NCBI RefSeq assembly: GCF_014205765.1
Contig: NZ_JACIIZ010000011.1
Coordinates: 186,001-250,000 of the forward strand
Length of the DNA: 64,000 bases
From: Nitrospirillum iridis
GTDB taxonomy: Bacteria > Pseudomonadota > Alphaproteobacteria > Azospirillales > Azospirillaceae
Direction: 5' to 3'
Shown here: positions 26,836-34,577 of the stretch, piece after piece
Layout of the letters: each line of letters starts with the position of its first letter
How positions within the stretch are numbered: position 1 is the stretch's first letter
Notes under the pieces: model-generated
Seen by the model: the letters and a program-made list of their open reading frames with translations, nothing else
Database searches by the model: none
What the model was told of the DNA's origin: nothing
Position numbers and translations under genes: made by a program

Positions 26836-29043
26836 TCAAGCGCGCGTGCGCGGCAGGCCCAGCGCCCGCTCCGCGATCATGCTGCGATGGATCTCGCTGG
26901 TGCCGCCGTAGATGGTCGTGCCCTGGGCATGGCGATAGCACTGGTTGATCAACGCCGCGGCACCCTCGCGCTTCGACAGGGAAAGGGGCGCGGTCAGGTC
27001 CAGCAGGTCGCGGGCGTCGCTCAGGAATTTCTCTGAGGAGAACATCTTGGCCATGGGGCCGTAGGCCAGGTTGGGAACCTTGTTCACCCCGGCCCAGATG
27101 GCGCGCCACGCCAGCAGATCGGAAACCATCACGTTGGCCGCCGTGCGGGCCAGACGCATCTGGGCCTGCGGCTGGTCGATCAGCGGTCGGCCGGCCGACG
27201 GGATCTCCCGGCACAGCGTTTCAGCCGCGTGCAGCATCCCCCGCTGCACCTTGGCGAAGCCCCCGCCATGCTCCAACTCCAGTCCCGCGCTCATGGTTTT
27301 GACACCGCCGTCCACCTCGCCCAGGCGATAGCTGTCCGGTATTTTCACGCCGTCGTAGAACGTGATGTTGGTGCGTTCGTCCTGGAAGGTGTGGACGGGC
27401 TGCACGGTCACGCCGGCGGCCTTCAGCGGTACGATGAACATGGTCAGCCCCTTGTGCTTGGGCACGTTGGGGTTGGTGCGGGTCAGCATCAGCACGTAAT
27501 CGGTCAGGTTGGCGCCGCTGGTGAACATCTTGGTGCCATCGATGCGCCAGCCGTTGCCATCCGGGGTGGCCTTGCATTGCGCGGCGAAGACGTCGGACCC
27601 GGAGCCGGGCTCGGAATAACCCAGACTGCAGATCGCGTCGCCGGACAGGATGCGGTCCAGAACCTCGCGCTTCACCTCTTCGCTGCCGAAGCGGTGGATG
27701 ATGGCACCCACCATACCCGCGACGTTGGCGACAGGGTTGCTCCAGCCGTGACGCTCGAACGCTTCCATGGCCGCGTTGCGGGCATAGGGGGAAGAACCGC
27801 GGCCGCCCATGTCTTTCGACCAGCCCAGGAACAGCAGGCCGGCTTGGGCCAGTTTCTTGTGGAAGGCCGGGTTGTGCCCTTCCCAGGAGTAATGGGCCTG
27901 GGCGCGAATCTCGTCCGTCATGTTTTGTTCGAAGAACGCGTCGATCTCCGCCACCAACGCGCGGGCCTCTTCGCCGGGATCGAAGTCGATGGGCACATCG
28001 CCTACATCGGGCAGGGCCGCCGCCTCCCCGGCATAGAGCCGTCGTCCCGCTTCCTCCAGCAGGCCGCGGGGATCGCCCCAGACCAGCGGCCAGCCCTTGG
28101 CGCGCAGGTTGTACAGGTGGATGTCGTATTCCGTGGTCAGGCCATAGCCGCCGAAGGTGTGCAGGGACTGGGCCACCGCGCGGGCCGCGGCGTCGATGTT
28201 CCACCAGGCGGCCAGGGACACGGTGGCGGCGGCGTCCGGCGCGCCATCGGCGATGTCGCGCAGGGCCTTCCAGACCAGGAACTTGCCCCCGTCGACATCG
28301 CAGAGCAGGTCGGCCAAGGGATGGGAAATGGCTTGGTAGGCGCCAATCAGTTGGTCGAACTGTTTGCGCTCGCAGGCGTAGGCGGCGGCCAGCCTTAGGG
28401 ATTCACGCGCGACGCCGGAGAGCCCGGCGGCGATGAGCAGCTTCCACTCCTCGATCGCGCTGTCGAAGGTGGCCAAGGGGCCGCTGCCGCTGGCGATGAC
28501 CGTGGCGGGCAGATCGGCGAAAGCGATCTCGGCCAAAGTGCTGGCATCCAGGTTGGCCTCGCCCTGCGCGGCCGCTTCGGAAAGATCGTAAAGCTCGATC
28601 TCCTCATCCCGGCGCGCGACGATAGCCCGCGCGACTGCGCCTCCGGCGACCCACTGCGTTGGCTCCCGGTCCACGTCGCGCAAGGCCACCGTCACCACCG
28701 CGTCACCGGCCAGGACGGCCGCTAGCATGGCGGCGGCGGCGGCATGCTCGCTGGCCGCCAACACCCGTGCGGCCACCAGGCATTCTGCCAGCGGGCCGGA
28801 TACCAGGGTACGGCCGGCTTCTTCCATCAGGGTGGTGGCGACGATCAGGCCCAGCCCCAGGCCGTCCTTTTCCTCGGGTACCCGGATGGCGAAAGCGCCG
28901 AGGTCGGCGAGGCCTCGCCACAGTGCTGCATCGAAACCGGTTTCCCGGGCGGCGCGGACGCGATCCATCCCGCTGTTCTTGTTCAGGAAGCGCGCGAAAT
29001 TTTCGCGCATCATCTCCTGATCCTCGGGTAGAGCGAAATTCAT
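26836..29043 (-). CDS. Double-length (fused) acyl-CoA dehydrogenase
   Basis: A 735-residue protein made of two acyl-CoA dehydrogenase units in tandem, about 1-345 and 355-735. The first keeps the FAD-contact segment ERKQFDQLIGAYQAI (225-239); the second has YSEPGSGSD (476-484) and IYGGTSEIHR (711-720). Gly713 replaces the catalytic Glu of medium-chain enzymes, so the base must lie elsewhere, perhaps Glu589 or Glu591 in GLELEHGG. Mycobacterial FadE34 is similarly fused, and steroid side-chain dehydrogenases are alpha2beta2 forms of the same plan. The enzyme would desaturate a bulky acyl-CoA with electrons passed to ETF. It is third in the minus operon starting with a ferredoxin. Confidence 0.9.
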   Translation of the reverse strand: MNFALPEDQEMMRENFARFLNKNSGMDRVRAARETGFDAALWRGLADLGAFAIRVPEEKDGLGLGLIVATTLMEEAGRTLVSGPLAECLVAARVLAASEHAAAAAMLAAVLAGDAVVTVALRDVDREPTQWVAGGAVARAIVARRDEEIELYDLSEAAAQGEANLDASTLAEIAFADLPATVIASGSGPLATFDSAIEEWKLLIAAGLSGVARESLRLAAAYACERKQFDQLIGAYQAISHPLADLLCDVDGGKFLVWKALRDIADGAPDAAATVSLAAWWNIDAAARAVAQSLHTFGGYGLTTEYDIHLYNLRAKGWPLVWGDPRGLLEEAGRRLYAGEAAALPDVGDVPIDFDPGEEARALVAEIDAFFEQNMTDEIRAQAHYSWEGHNPAFHKKLAQAGLLFLGWSKDMGGRGSSPYARNAAMEAFERHGWSNPVANVAGMVGAIIHRFGSEEVKREVLDRILSGDAICSLGYSEPGSGSDVFAAQCKATPDGNGWRIDGTKMFTSGANLTDYVLMLTRTNPNVPKHKGLTMFIVPLKAAGVTVQPVHTFQDERTNITFYDGVKIPDSYRLGEVDGGVKTMSAGLELEHGGGFAKVQRGMLHAAETLCREIPSAGRPLIDQPQAQMRLARTAANVMVSDLLAWRAIWAGVNKVPNLAYGPMAKMFSSEKFLSDARDLLDLTAPLSLSKREGAAALINQCYRHAQGTTIYGGTSEIHRSMIAERALGLPRTRA

Positions 29044-29133
29044 GGGCGGAGACCCTGTCGGCTGTCGGGGTGAGCGTGGGTGGGATGAACGCCCCGACGC
29101 GTCGCGGCGTTCACGAAGGGTGCACGAACCCAG

Positions 29134-29159
29134 CGCCGGCGCGGGTTGGCGCGCCGGCG
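29134..29159. repeat. GC-rich hairpin in the gap before the acyl-CoA dehydrogenase gene
   Basis: A perfect 10-bp inverted repeat, CGCCGGCGCG (29134-29143) and CGCGCCGGCG (29150-29159), with a GGTTGG loop. It lies in the 152-base gap between the SDR and dehydrogenase genes on the minus strand. It has no T-run; it may be a processing or attenuation element. Confidence 0.5.
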
Positions 29160-29195
29160 GGTATGACGGGATGGAATGGACGCCGCCGCGCGGCG

Positions 29196-30017
29196 TCAGC
29201 CGGCCGCGCGGCGCATGATGGCGCTGAGGTCGACCTGGCCCGTGGCGACACCGCCCATGAAGCCGCCGTCGACCGGCAGCACCACGCCGTTGATGAAACC
29301 TGCTGCCGCGCTGTTCAGCACGACCAGGGCCGACGCCTGTTCTTCGGGCGTGGAACGCCGCCCGATGGGCTGGGTCGCCGCCTGCAGCACCTCAGCTGGC
29401 GTGGCCGCCTCGAAGGCGGACATCATCGGGGTCTGCGTCGGGCTGGGCATGGTGCAGTTAATGCGGATGCCCTTCTTGATCAGATGGGCGCCGGACAGCA
29501 TGGTCCAGACGTTGACGGCCTCCTTGGAGAAGGAATAGCCCTCCGCCACGGTGTCCTTGTTCGCCTCGCACCAGTCCAGCGCCTGCTGGTAGCCCCGGGT
29601 CTGAAGGATGCCCATGATCACCGGCACGCGCCGGCTCCACCCCATGCCGCCGGTGGAGGAAATGCTGGCGACGGCGGACCCCGGCCCCATCAGGGGCAGC
29701 ACCTGTTCGGTCAGGTGGCGGGTGCCGATGAAGTTCACCTTCATGACATCCATGGGCGGGCAGGTCTGCGGCAGGCCGGCGCAGTTGAAAAGCGCGTCCA
29801 CCTTGCCGCCGATGGCCGCCACACCCGCCTCGATGGAAGCGGGGTCCCTCAGATCGACATTGTGGAAAGAGGCCAAGTCCAGAGCGCAGTCCTTGAAGTC
29901 CAACCCATGGACTTCGGCGCCCTGGTCCAGCAGAAGCCGGGCCGTCGCCTCGCCCATGCCGGAGAAGCAGCCGCTGACGATGACGCGCTTATTTTTGTAG
30001 CCAAGGAGGTCTGACAT
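29196..30017 (-). CDS. Short-chain dehydrogenase/reductase
   Basis: A 273-residue SDR with cofactor loop SGCFSGMG (in place of TGxxxGxG), NCAGL and catalytic YSFSK. The C-terminal PVDGGFMGG is typical. The insertion around residues 140-160 (VPVIMGILQTRGYQQAL) is characteristic of a subgroup that includes 3-alpha-hydroxysteroid dehydrogenase/carbonyl reductase of Comamonas, which suits a steroid-like substrate, though this rests on memory of that family. The ATG at 30017 follows AGGAAGAAAG. It stands between the ferredoxin and acyl-CoA dehydrogenase genes. Confidence 0.85.
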   Translation of the reverse strand: MSDLLGYKNKRVIVSGCFSGMGEATARLLLDQGAEVHGLDFKDCALDLASFHNVDLRDPASIEAGVAAIGGKVDALFNCAGLPQTCPPMDVMKVNFIGTRHLTEQVLPLMGPGSAVASISSTGGMGWSRRVPVIMGILQTRGYQQALDWCEANKDTVAEGYSFSKEAVNVWTMLSGAHLIKKGIRINCTMPSPTQTPMMSAFEAATPAEVLQAATQPIGRRSTPEEQASALVVLNSAAAGFINGVVLPVDGGFMGGVATGQVDLSAIMRRAAG

Positions 30018-30057
30018 CTTGCTTTCTTCCTGTTGGCGGTTGGGCCGTAGGCGGCTC

Positions 30058-30261
30058 TTATTCCGGATTGTCTTCGACAATGGTGATGACGCGTTCGGGG
30101 CAGGCGCGGGCGCCGCGTTTGGCCAACTGTTCCATCCCGGGCGGCACGTCGATGCTGTCGGTGGCGATGTAGCCATCCCCGTCCAGCTGGAACAGCGCCT
30201 CCGATACGGCGGCGCAGCGCGCGTTGCCGACGCAGGCGGATTTCTGAATGCGGATTTTCAT
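30058..30261 (-). CDS. [3Fe-4S] ferredoxin (P450 redox-partner type)
   Basis: A 67-residue acidic ferredoxin with Cys10, Cys16 and Cys54 (CVGNARC and ACPERV), the three-cysteine pattern of [3Fe-4S] ferredoxins that reduce bacterial P450s. The fourth Cys of a [4Fe-4S] site is replaced by Asn13 or Ala. It probably donates electrons to one or both P450s at 9929 and 16813, although it lies 12-20 kb away. It is first in the minus operon and 40 bases before the SDR gene. A partner ferredoxin reductase is not in the window. Confidence 0.88.
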   Translation of the reverse strand: MKIRIQKSACVGNARCAAVSEALFQLDGDGYIATDSIDVPPGMEQLAKRGARACPERVITIVEDNPE

Positions 30262-30539
30262 CGGCGTGTCCCTCGTGGGGCGTATCCCTGTTGGGGCTTG
30301 TCCCTGTGTCCCCGGGGTTCTCTCATGGCCCCGTCCGCGACCAATAAACATTGGGCCGGGCGGGCGATCAACCTGGCGGTGCCTAAATCGTGGGGGCGAT
30401 GGGCGGACGCGGGGTTCAATCGCTCGCGCGATATCTAGGAAACCGGCGCATCCCCGCATTGTCTCCCCCGGGGCGGGCCCCCACCATGAATTCCAGGAAC
30501 GGTGCCGTTCGCCGGCGGCCGGAAGTGGAGGATGGGTGC

Positions 30540-30944
30540 ATGAGCGTGCCGCGGCCGAGGCCGAAGCTGGATGCCGATAACCGCGCCTTCTGGACCGGGG
30601 GGGCGGAGGGCAAGCTGAATATTACCCATTGCGCGGACTGTGGTGAATTCACCCACCCGCCGCGGCCGGTCTGCCGGCACTGCCGGTCCGAGAACGTGGC
30701 CCCCAAGTCCGTTGCCGGCACAGGCCGCGTCGACAGCTACACCGTCAACCACCAGCCCTGGATGCCAGGGCTGGACACGCCCTTCGTCATCGCGCGCGTC
30801 GCGTTGGACGACGCGCCCGGCGTGTACCTTACCAGCAACATCGTTGGCTGCCCGGTGGACGCCGTCGATATCGGCGACGCTGTCCAGGTGAGGTTCGAGC
30901 AGCAGGACGACATCTGGTATCCGTTGTTCGGGAAGGCCGTCTGA
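30540..30944 (+). CDS. DUF35 OB-fold zinc protein, aldolase partner
   Basis: A 134-residue DUF35 (ChsH2 C-terminal type) protein with a rubredoxin-like zinc ribbon: Cys31, Cys34, Cys45 and Cys48 (CADC, CRHC), then an OB-fold. In steroid side-chain degradation such a domain is required for Ltp2-type aldolase activity. Here it lies two bases before an SCP2-thiolase-like gene lacking the thiolase Cys, so the two most likely form one aldolase complex. The ATG at 30540 has GGAGG eight bases upstream. Confidence 0.9.
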   Translation: MSVPRPRPKLDADNRAFWTGGAEGKLNITHCADCGEFTHPPRPVCRHCRSENVAPKSVAGTGRVDSYTVNHQPWMPGLDTPFVIARVALDDAPGVYLTSNIVGCPVDAVDIGDAVQVRFEQQDDIWYPLFGKAV

Positions 30945-30946
30945 CC

Positions 30947-32107
30947 ATGATGCGCCACGAAGCCTATATCACCGGCATCGGCCTTTCCGAGGTTGGGGTG
31001 CGGCTGTCTCGTTCGCCCCTGGGGCTGACGGTCGATGCCGTGCGCGAGGCCCTGGCCGACGCCGGGCTGGGTTTCGACCAGATCGACGGCGTCGCCACAT
31101 ATCCCGGCCGCATGCCGGCTTTCCTGGGCTTCTCCCCTGTCGGTACGGAAGATCTGATCGAAACGCTGGGCTTGCGCACGCGGTGGCATGCGGGGGGCGG
31201 AGAGATGACGGCGCAGTTGGGCGCCATCGCCCTGGCGGCGGCGGCCGTGCGGGCCGGCCATGCCCGCCACGTCATCTGTTTCCGCACGGTGTACGAGGCC
31301 GCGGCCTTGGCCCGCCCGGAGGAGTATCCCCCGTTGCGGCGCAAGGAGGTGGATGGCGCCTCGCAATGGACGGCGCCCTATTTCGCCCTGTCGGCGGCCA
31401 ACTGGACGGCTCAGTTCGCCACCCGGCACATGAAGCGCTATGGCCTGACGCGCGAACAACTGGCGCAGGTGGCGCTGAACGCCCACGCCAACGCCGCCCG
31501 CAACCCCCGGGCGATCGTGAAGAAGCCGCTGAGCCTGGACGACTACATGTCCGCCCGGATGATCTCCACGCCATTCTGCCTCTATGATTGCGACCGTTTC
31601 ACCGACGCCTCCACGGTGATCATCGTTTCGGCCGGCGACGCCTTGGACGAGGTCACGGGCGTGCCGGTCCGCGTCGCGGCCACAGCCGGGTCCGTCGACC
31701 GCTACAGTTGGGACCAGGCCGAATGGGCCGGCGCCTATGCGACTGGCCGGGACCTGTGGCGTCAGACCGACTACACTGCGGCGGACGTCGACCTCGTCCA
31801 GTTCTACGATGGCTTCGCCTTCCAGCCTATCACCTGGTTGGAGGGCCTGGGCTTCTGCGAGGTCGGTGAGGGAGGGCGCTTTATCGAGGGGGGCGCGCGC
31901 ATCGCCCTGGACGGCGCGTTGCCCATGAACACAGGCGGCGGGCAATTGGGCGCCGGGCGGCTGCATGGCTTCGGCATGGCGCATGAGGCGGTGACGCAAT
32001 TGCGGGGTCATGCCGGCGCGCGGCAGGTGGCGGGGGCACCGCGGGTGGCGATCGCCACGTCCGGCGGCGGTCCCATGGCGGCCGCCCTGCTTTTGGCCAG
32101 AGATTGA
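30947..32107 (+). CDS. SCP2-thiolase-like protein, probable retro-aldolase (Ltp2 type)
   Basis: A 386-residue thiolase-fold protein of the lipid-transfer/SCP2 group. Where thiolases have the acylated Cys, this one has AGGGEMTAQLG, and the C-terminal Cys-Gly-Gly-Gly is SGGGPMAA; the usual GHP histidine motif is also changed (GRLHGFGMAHEA). Loss of these residues is the mark of Ltp2-type aldolases, which split a beta-hydroxyacyl-CoA into ketone and short acyl-CoA and need a DUF35 partner, encoded two bases upstream. It would release a two- or three-carbon CoA-ester from a branched side chain. The reaction is inferred from family and context. Confidence 0.87.
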   Translation: MMRHEAYITGIGLSEVGVRLSRSPLGLTVDAVREALADAGLGFDQIDGVATYPGRMPAFLGFSPVGTEDLIETLGLRTRWHAGGGEMTAQLGAIALAAAAVRAGHARHVICFRTVYEAAALARPEEYPPLRRKEVDGASQWTAPYFALSAANWTAQFATRHMKRYGLTREQLAQVALNAHANAARNPRAIVKKPLSLDDYMSARMISTPFCLYDCDRFTDASTVIIVSAGDALDEVTGVPVRVAATAGSVDRYSWDQAEWAGAYATGRDLWRQTDYTAADVDLVQFYDGFAFQPITWLEGLGFCEVGEGGRFIEGGARIALDGALPMNTGGGQLGAGRLHGFGMAHEAVTQLRGHAGARQVAGAPRVAIATSGGGPMAAALLLARD

Positions 32108-32133
32108 GAATCAAAACATCAGGGAGATAGACG

Positions 32134-33453
32134 ATGCACATGGATGACATGATTCTGATCAGCGTGGACGACCATATCAGCGAGCCGCCCGATATGTTCG
32201 AACGCCATTTGACGGGTGACGCCCTGGCGTCCGCGCCCAAGTTCTGCGTCGCGGAAAACGGCACCAGCTACTGGTCCTACCAGGGCATGTACCTGCCGTC
32301 CGTGGGCCTGAACGCCGTCGTCGGCCGCCCCCTGGAGGAATATGGCATGGAGCCGACCTCGCTGGAGCAGCTGCGGCCTGGCTGCTTCGACGTGCATGCC
32401 CGCATCGAGGATATGAATGTCAACGGCATCGCCGCCTCGCTGAACTTCGGCAGCTGCGTCGGCTTCGACGGTAATCGCTTTCACAAGGCCGCCGACAAGG
32501 ACGCGGCCCTGGTCCACCTGCGCGCCTACAACGACTGGCACATCCTGGACTGGTGCGGCGCCTATCCGGGGCGCTTCATCCCCTGCGGGTTGCTGCCCAC
32601 CTGGAACATGGACGCCACGGTTGAGGAGATCAAACGCATTGCCGGCATGGGCTGCACGGCGGTGTCGGTCAGCGACAACCCGACCTCCCAGGGCCTGCCC
32701 AGCATTCACAATGATTATTGGCAGCCGTTCTGGAAGGCCATCGTTGAGCATGACATCACCATCTGCACCCACATCGGGGCGGGCAACCCGGCGCCGCACG
32801 CTTCAATGGAAACCCCGATCGAGGCTTGGATCACCACCATGCCCATGTCGATCTCGACGGGGGCGGCCGACTGGCTGCAGCTGAAGGCCCTTCACGATTA
32901 TCCTGAGCTGCGCATCGCCCTTTCCGAGGGCGGCATCGGCTGGGTTCCCTATTTCATGGAACGGGCCGATTTTTCCAACTGGCGGCATCGGGCCTGGACC
33001 AACTCCGTGTTCCAGGGGGAGGTGAAGCCCAGCGACATCTTCAAGAAGCATTTCCTGAATTGCTTCATCGACGACCGCTTCGGCCTCAAGAACGTGGATG
33101 CCATCGGTGAGGACAACATCGCTTATGAATGCGATTATCCGCATTCAGACTCCCTGTGGCCCGAGGTGCCGGAACATCTCTGGGATTCGGTTCAGCACCT
33201 GACGCAAACCCAGATCGACAAGATCACGCATCAGAACGCCATGCGCTTCTTCCGTTTCGACCTGTTCAAGCATCACAAACGTGAGGAGCTCACGGTGGGC
33301 GCGTTGCGGGCCGCCGCCGCGGCTGCCGGGGTTGATGTCTCCACGAAATCGTCGGGCGGCGCCAAGCCGGTGGAGGATGGCGTTTCCCGCCCCATCACCT
33401 CCGGTGACCTGATGAAGATGTTCGCGCATCACTCGAAGAAGACGGCGGCCTGA
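32134..33453 (+). CDS. Amidohydrolase 2 family (ACMSD-like) metal-dependent hydrolase
   Basis: A 439-residue TIM-barrel protein of the amidohydrolase-2 group. The metal site is seen in SVDDHISEP (His14 region), ICTHIGAG and ECDYPHSD. The family hydrolyses or decarboxylates small ring and dicarboxylic compounds; many members sit in aromatic, steroid or terpenoid clusters. A C-terminal extension of about 50 residues (Ala-rich, then SGDLMKMFAHH) is unusual. The start (GGGAG eight bases before) lies 26 bases after the aldolase gene, and a terminator follows, so it is last in the DUF35-aldolase-amidohydrolase operon. Confidence 0.85.
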   Translation: MHMDDMILISVDDHISEPPDMFERHLTGDALASAPKFCVAENGTSYWSYQGMYLPSVGLNAVVGRPLEEYGMEPTSLEQLRPGCFDVHARIEDMNVNGIAASLNFGSCVGFDGNRFHKAADKDAALVHLRAYNDWHILDWCGAYPGRFIPCGLLPTWNMDATVEEIKRIAGMGCTAVSVSDNPTSQGLPSIHNDYWQPFWKAIVEHDITICTHIGAGNPAPHASMETPIEAWITTMPMSISTGAADWLQLKALHDYPELRIALSEGGIGWVPYFMERADFSNWRHRAWTNSVFQGEVKPSDIFKKHFLNCFIDDRFGLKNVDAIGEDNIAYECDYPHSDSLWPEVPEHLWDSVQHLTQTQIDKITHQNAMRFFRFDLFKHHKREELTVGALRAAAAAAGVDVSTKSSGGAKPVEDGVSRPITSGDLMKMFAHHSKKTAA

Positions 33454-33482
33454 TACGGCTCAGCCAGCGTCATGACGGGGAA

Positions 33483-33505
33483 GGGGGCCTTGGCGCCCCC
33501 TTTTT
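33483..33505 (+). terminator. Rho-independent terminator
   Basis: GGGGGC (33483-33488) pairs with GCCCCC (33495-33500), followed by TTTTT. It ends the plus operon that finishes at 33453. Confidence 0.85.
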
Positions 33506-33546
33506 CCTGGGGGCGGATAAGGAACATTGGAGACAAGGAACATTGA

Positions 33547-33576
33547 CAAAAAAGGGCGCCCTCAACGGGCGCCCTT
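33547..33576 (-). terminator. Rho-independent terminator of the IclR gene
   Basis: AAGGGCGCCC (33552-33561) and GGGCGCCCTT (33567-33576) form a perfect stem with a TCAAC loop. Read on the minus strand the stem runs into a T6 run (33548-33553). It lies 35 bases after the regulator's stop. Confidence 0.88.
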
Positions 33577-33611
33577 AAGTTCTCGTGCCTGCGTGAAAAG
33601 AAGATGGAGGG

Positions 33612-34448
33612 TCAGACGGCCTTCAGTTCCGGCTCGGAATAGGTCGGGCGGGTGGGATGGGGGAACGGGATCGGACGGCTGTCGCCGGCCTGGATATAGG
33701 GCTCCACAGCCTCCTGCAGGCACTGCAGCAAGGCGGCTTGGTCGATTTGCAGGGACGGCTCATAGACGAAGCCGATGGCCAGTGGATGCCGTTCTGGCTG
33801 CCCGGGCAGCAGCAGGGCCATGACCTCGGCCGTGGAACCGCAGCCGACGGGGCCATGGGCATAGCCGCGTGCCTGGCAGGCGCTGACGCGGCTGGCCATG
33901 TCCGCGAAGGTCGGCTTGTTCTCCCCCTCCTGGTCGGCCAGCAGTCGGCGGATCAGGCCGTCCCGTCGCGGTTGCGCGATGGTCGACAGCAGCAACCATC
34001 CGGCGGCGGAACCGGTCAGGCGCTCCTGCACACCCCCGTAGAGATTGGAAAGCGCGCCGGACGAGGGATTGCCGGTGCGGCTGCGCCAGGAAAAGATTTG
34101 AGAGCGGATGCCGACGATGCCGAAGGTCGCCACCGTCAGGCCGGTTTGCACGACCAGCTGGTCGATCAGGTGCGTCAGCCGGCCGTCGCGCACGATCGCG
34201 GGCTGGAATCCGGAACCCAGCATCGCCGCCCGCTGGGACAATGAATAGGTCCTTGATAGTGGATTTTTGTAGAGAAGACCGAGATCAACCAAGCTGGCAA
34301 GCAATTCAGATGTGCTTGACTGCGGCCAATCATAACGGCGCACGATATCCATTACCGTGACCTCACGACCTTCATCATCGATGAATTCAAATATGTCGAC
34401 GACTCGCTTGGCGATCTTCGCCTTGTTGCCGACCTGAGTAAGGGTCAT
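33612..34448 (-). CDS. IclR family transcriptional regulator
   Basis: A 278-residue regulator with an N-terminal winged helix (VVDIFEFIDDEGREVTVMDIVRRY, with SSTSELLASLVDLGLL as recognition part) and a C-terminal effector domain of the IclR kind. IclR proteins bind small acids or CoA-pathway intermediates. It follows two ligase genes on the same strand after a 129-base gap that carries a strong inverted repeat, so it has its own promoter and probably regulates itself and the ligase/CoA-transferase operon. Confidence 0.85.
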   Translation of the reverse strand: MTLTQVGNKAKIAKRVVDIFEFIDDEGREVTVMDIVRRYDWPQSSTSELLASLVDLGLLYKNPLSRTYSLSQRAAMLGSGFQPAIVRDGRLTHLIDQLVVQTGLTVATFGIVGIRSQIFSWRSRTGNPSSGALSNLYGGVQERLTGSAAGWLLLSTIAQPRRDGLIRRLLADQEGENKPTFADMASRVSACQARGYAHGPVGCGSTAEVMALLLPGQPERHPLAIGFVYEPSLQIDQAALLQCLQEAVEPYIQAGDSRPIPFPHPTRPTYSEPELKAV

Positions 34449-34484
34449 GCCGCAGTCCTCCCATGTTTTACTGGGATAGTCTGC

Positions 34485-34531
34485 TCATTTTTGGGTCGAG
34501 TCAACAAAAAATGATAGTGTCTCATTTTTTG
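34485..34531. promoter_or_regulatory. Operator sites before the IclR gene
   Basis: A perfect 10-bp inverted repeat CAAAAAATGA (34505-34514) and TCATTTTTTG (34522-34531), spacer seven bases, is accompanied by a third half-site TCATTTTTGG (34485-34494). The sites lie 37-83 bases before the IclR start in AT-rich DNA. Autoregulation by IclR is the simplest reading. Confidence 0.7.
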
Positions 34532-34577
34532 GTGCGTCGCAAAAACGTTTCCCTGTTCCGGCTGAAAATCTCTGACG

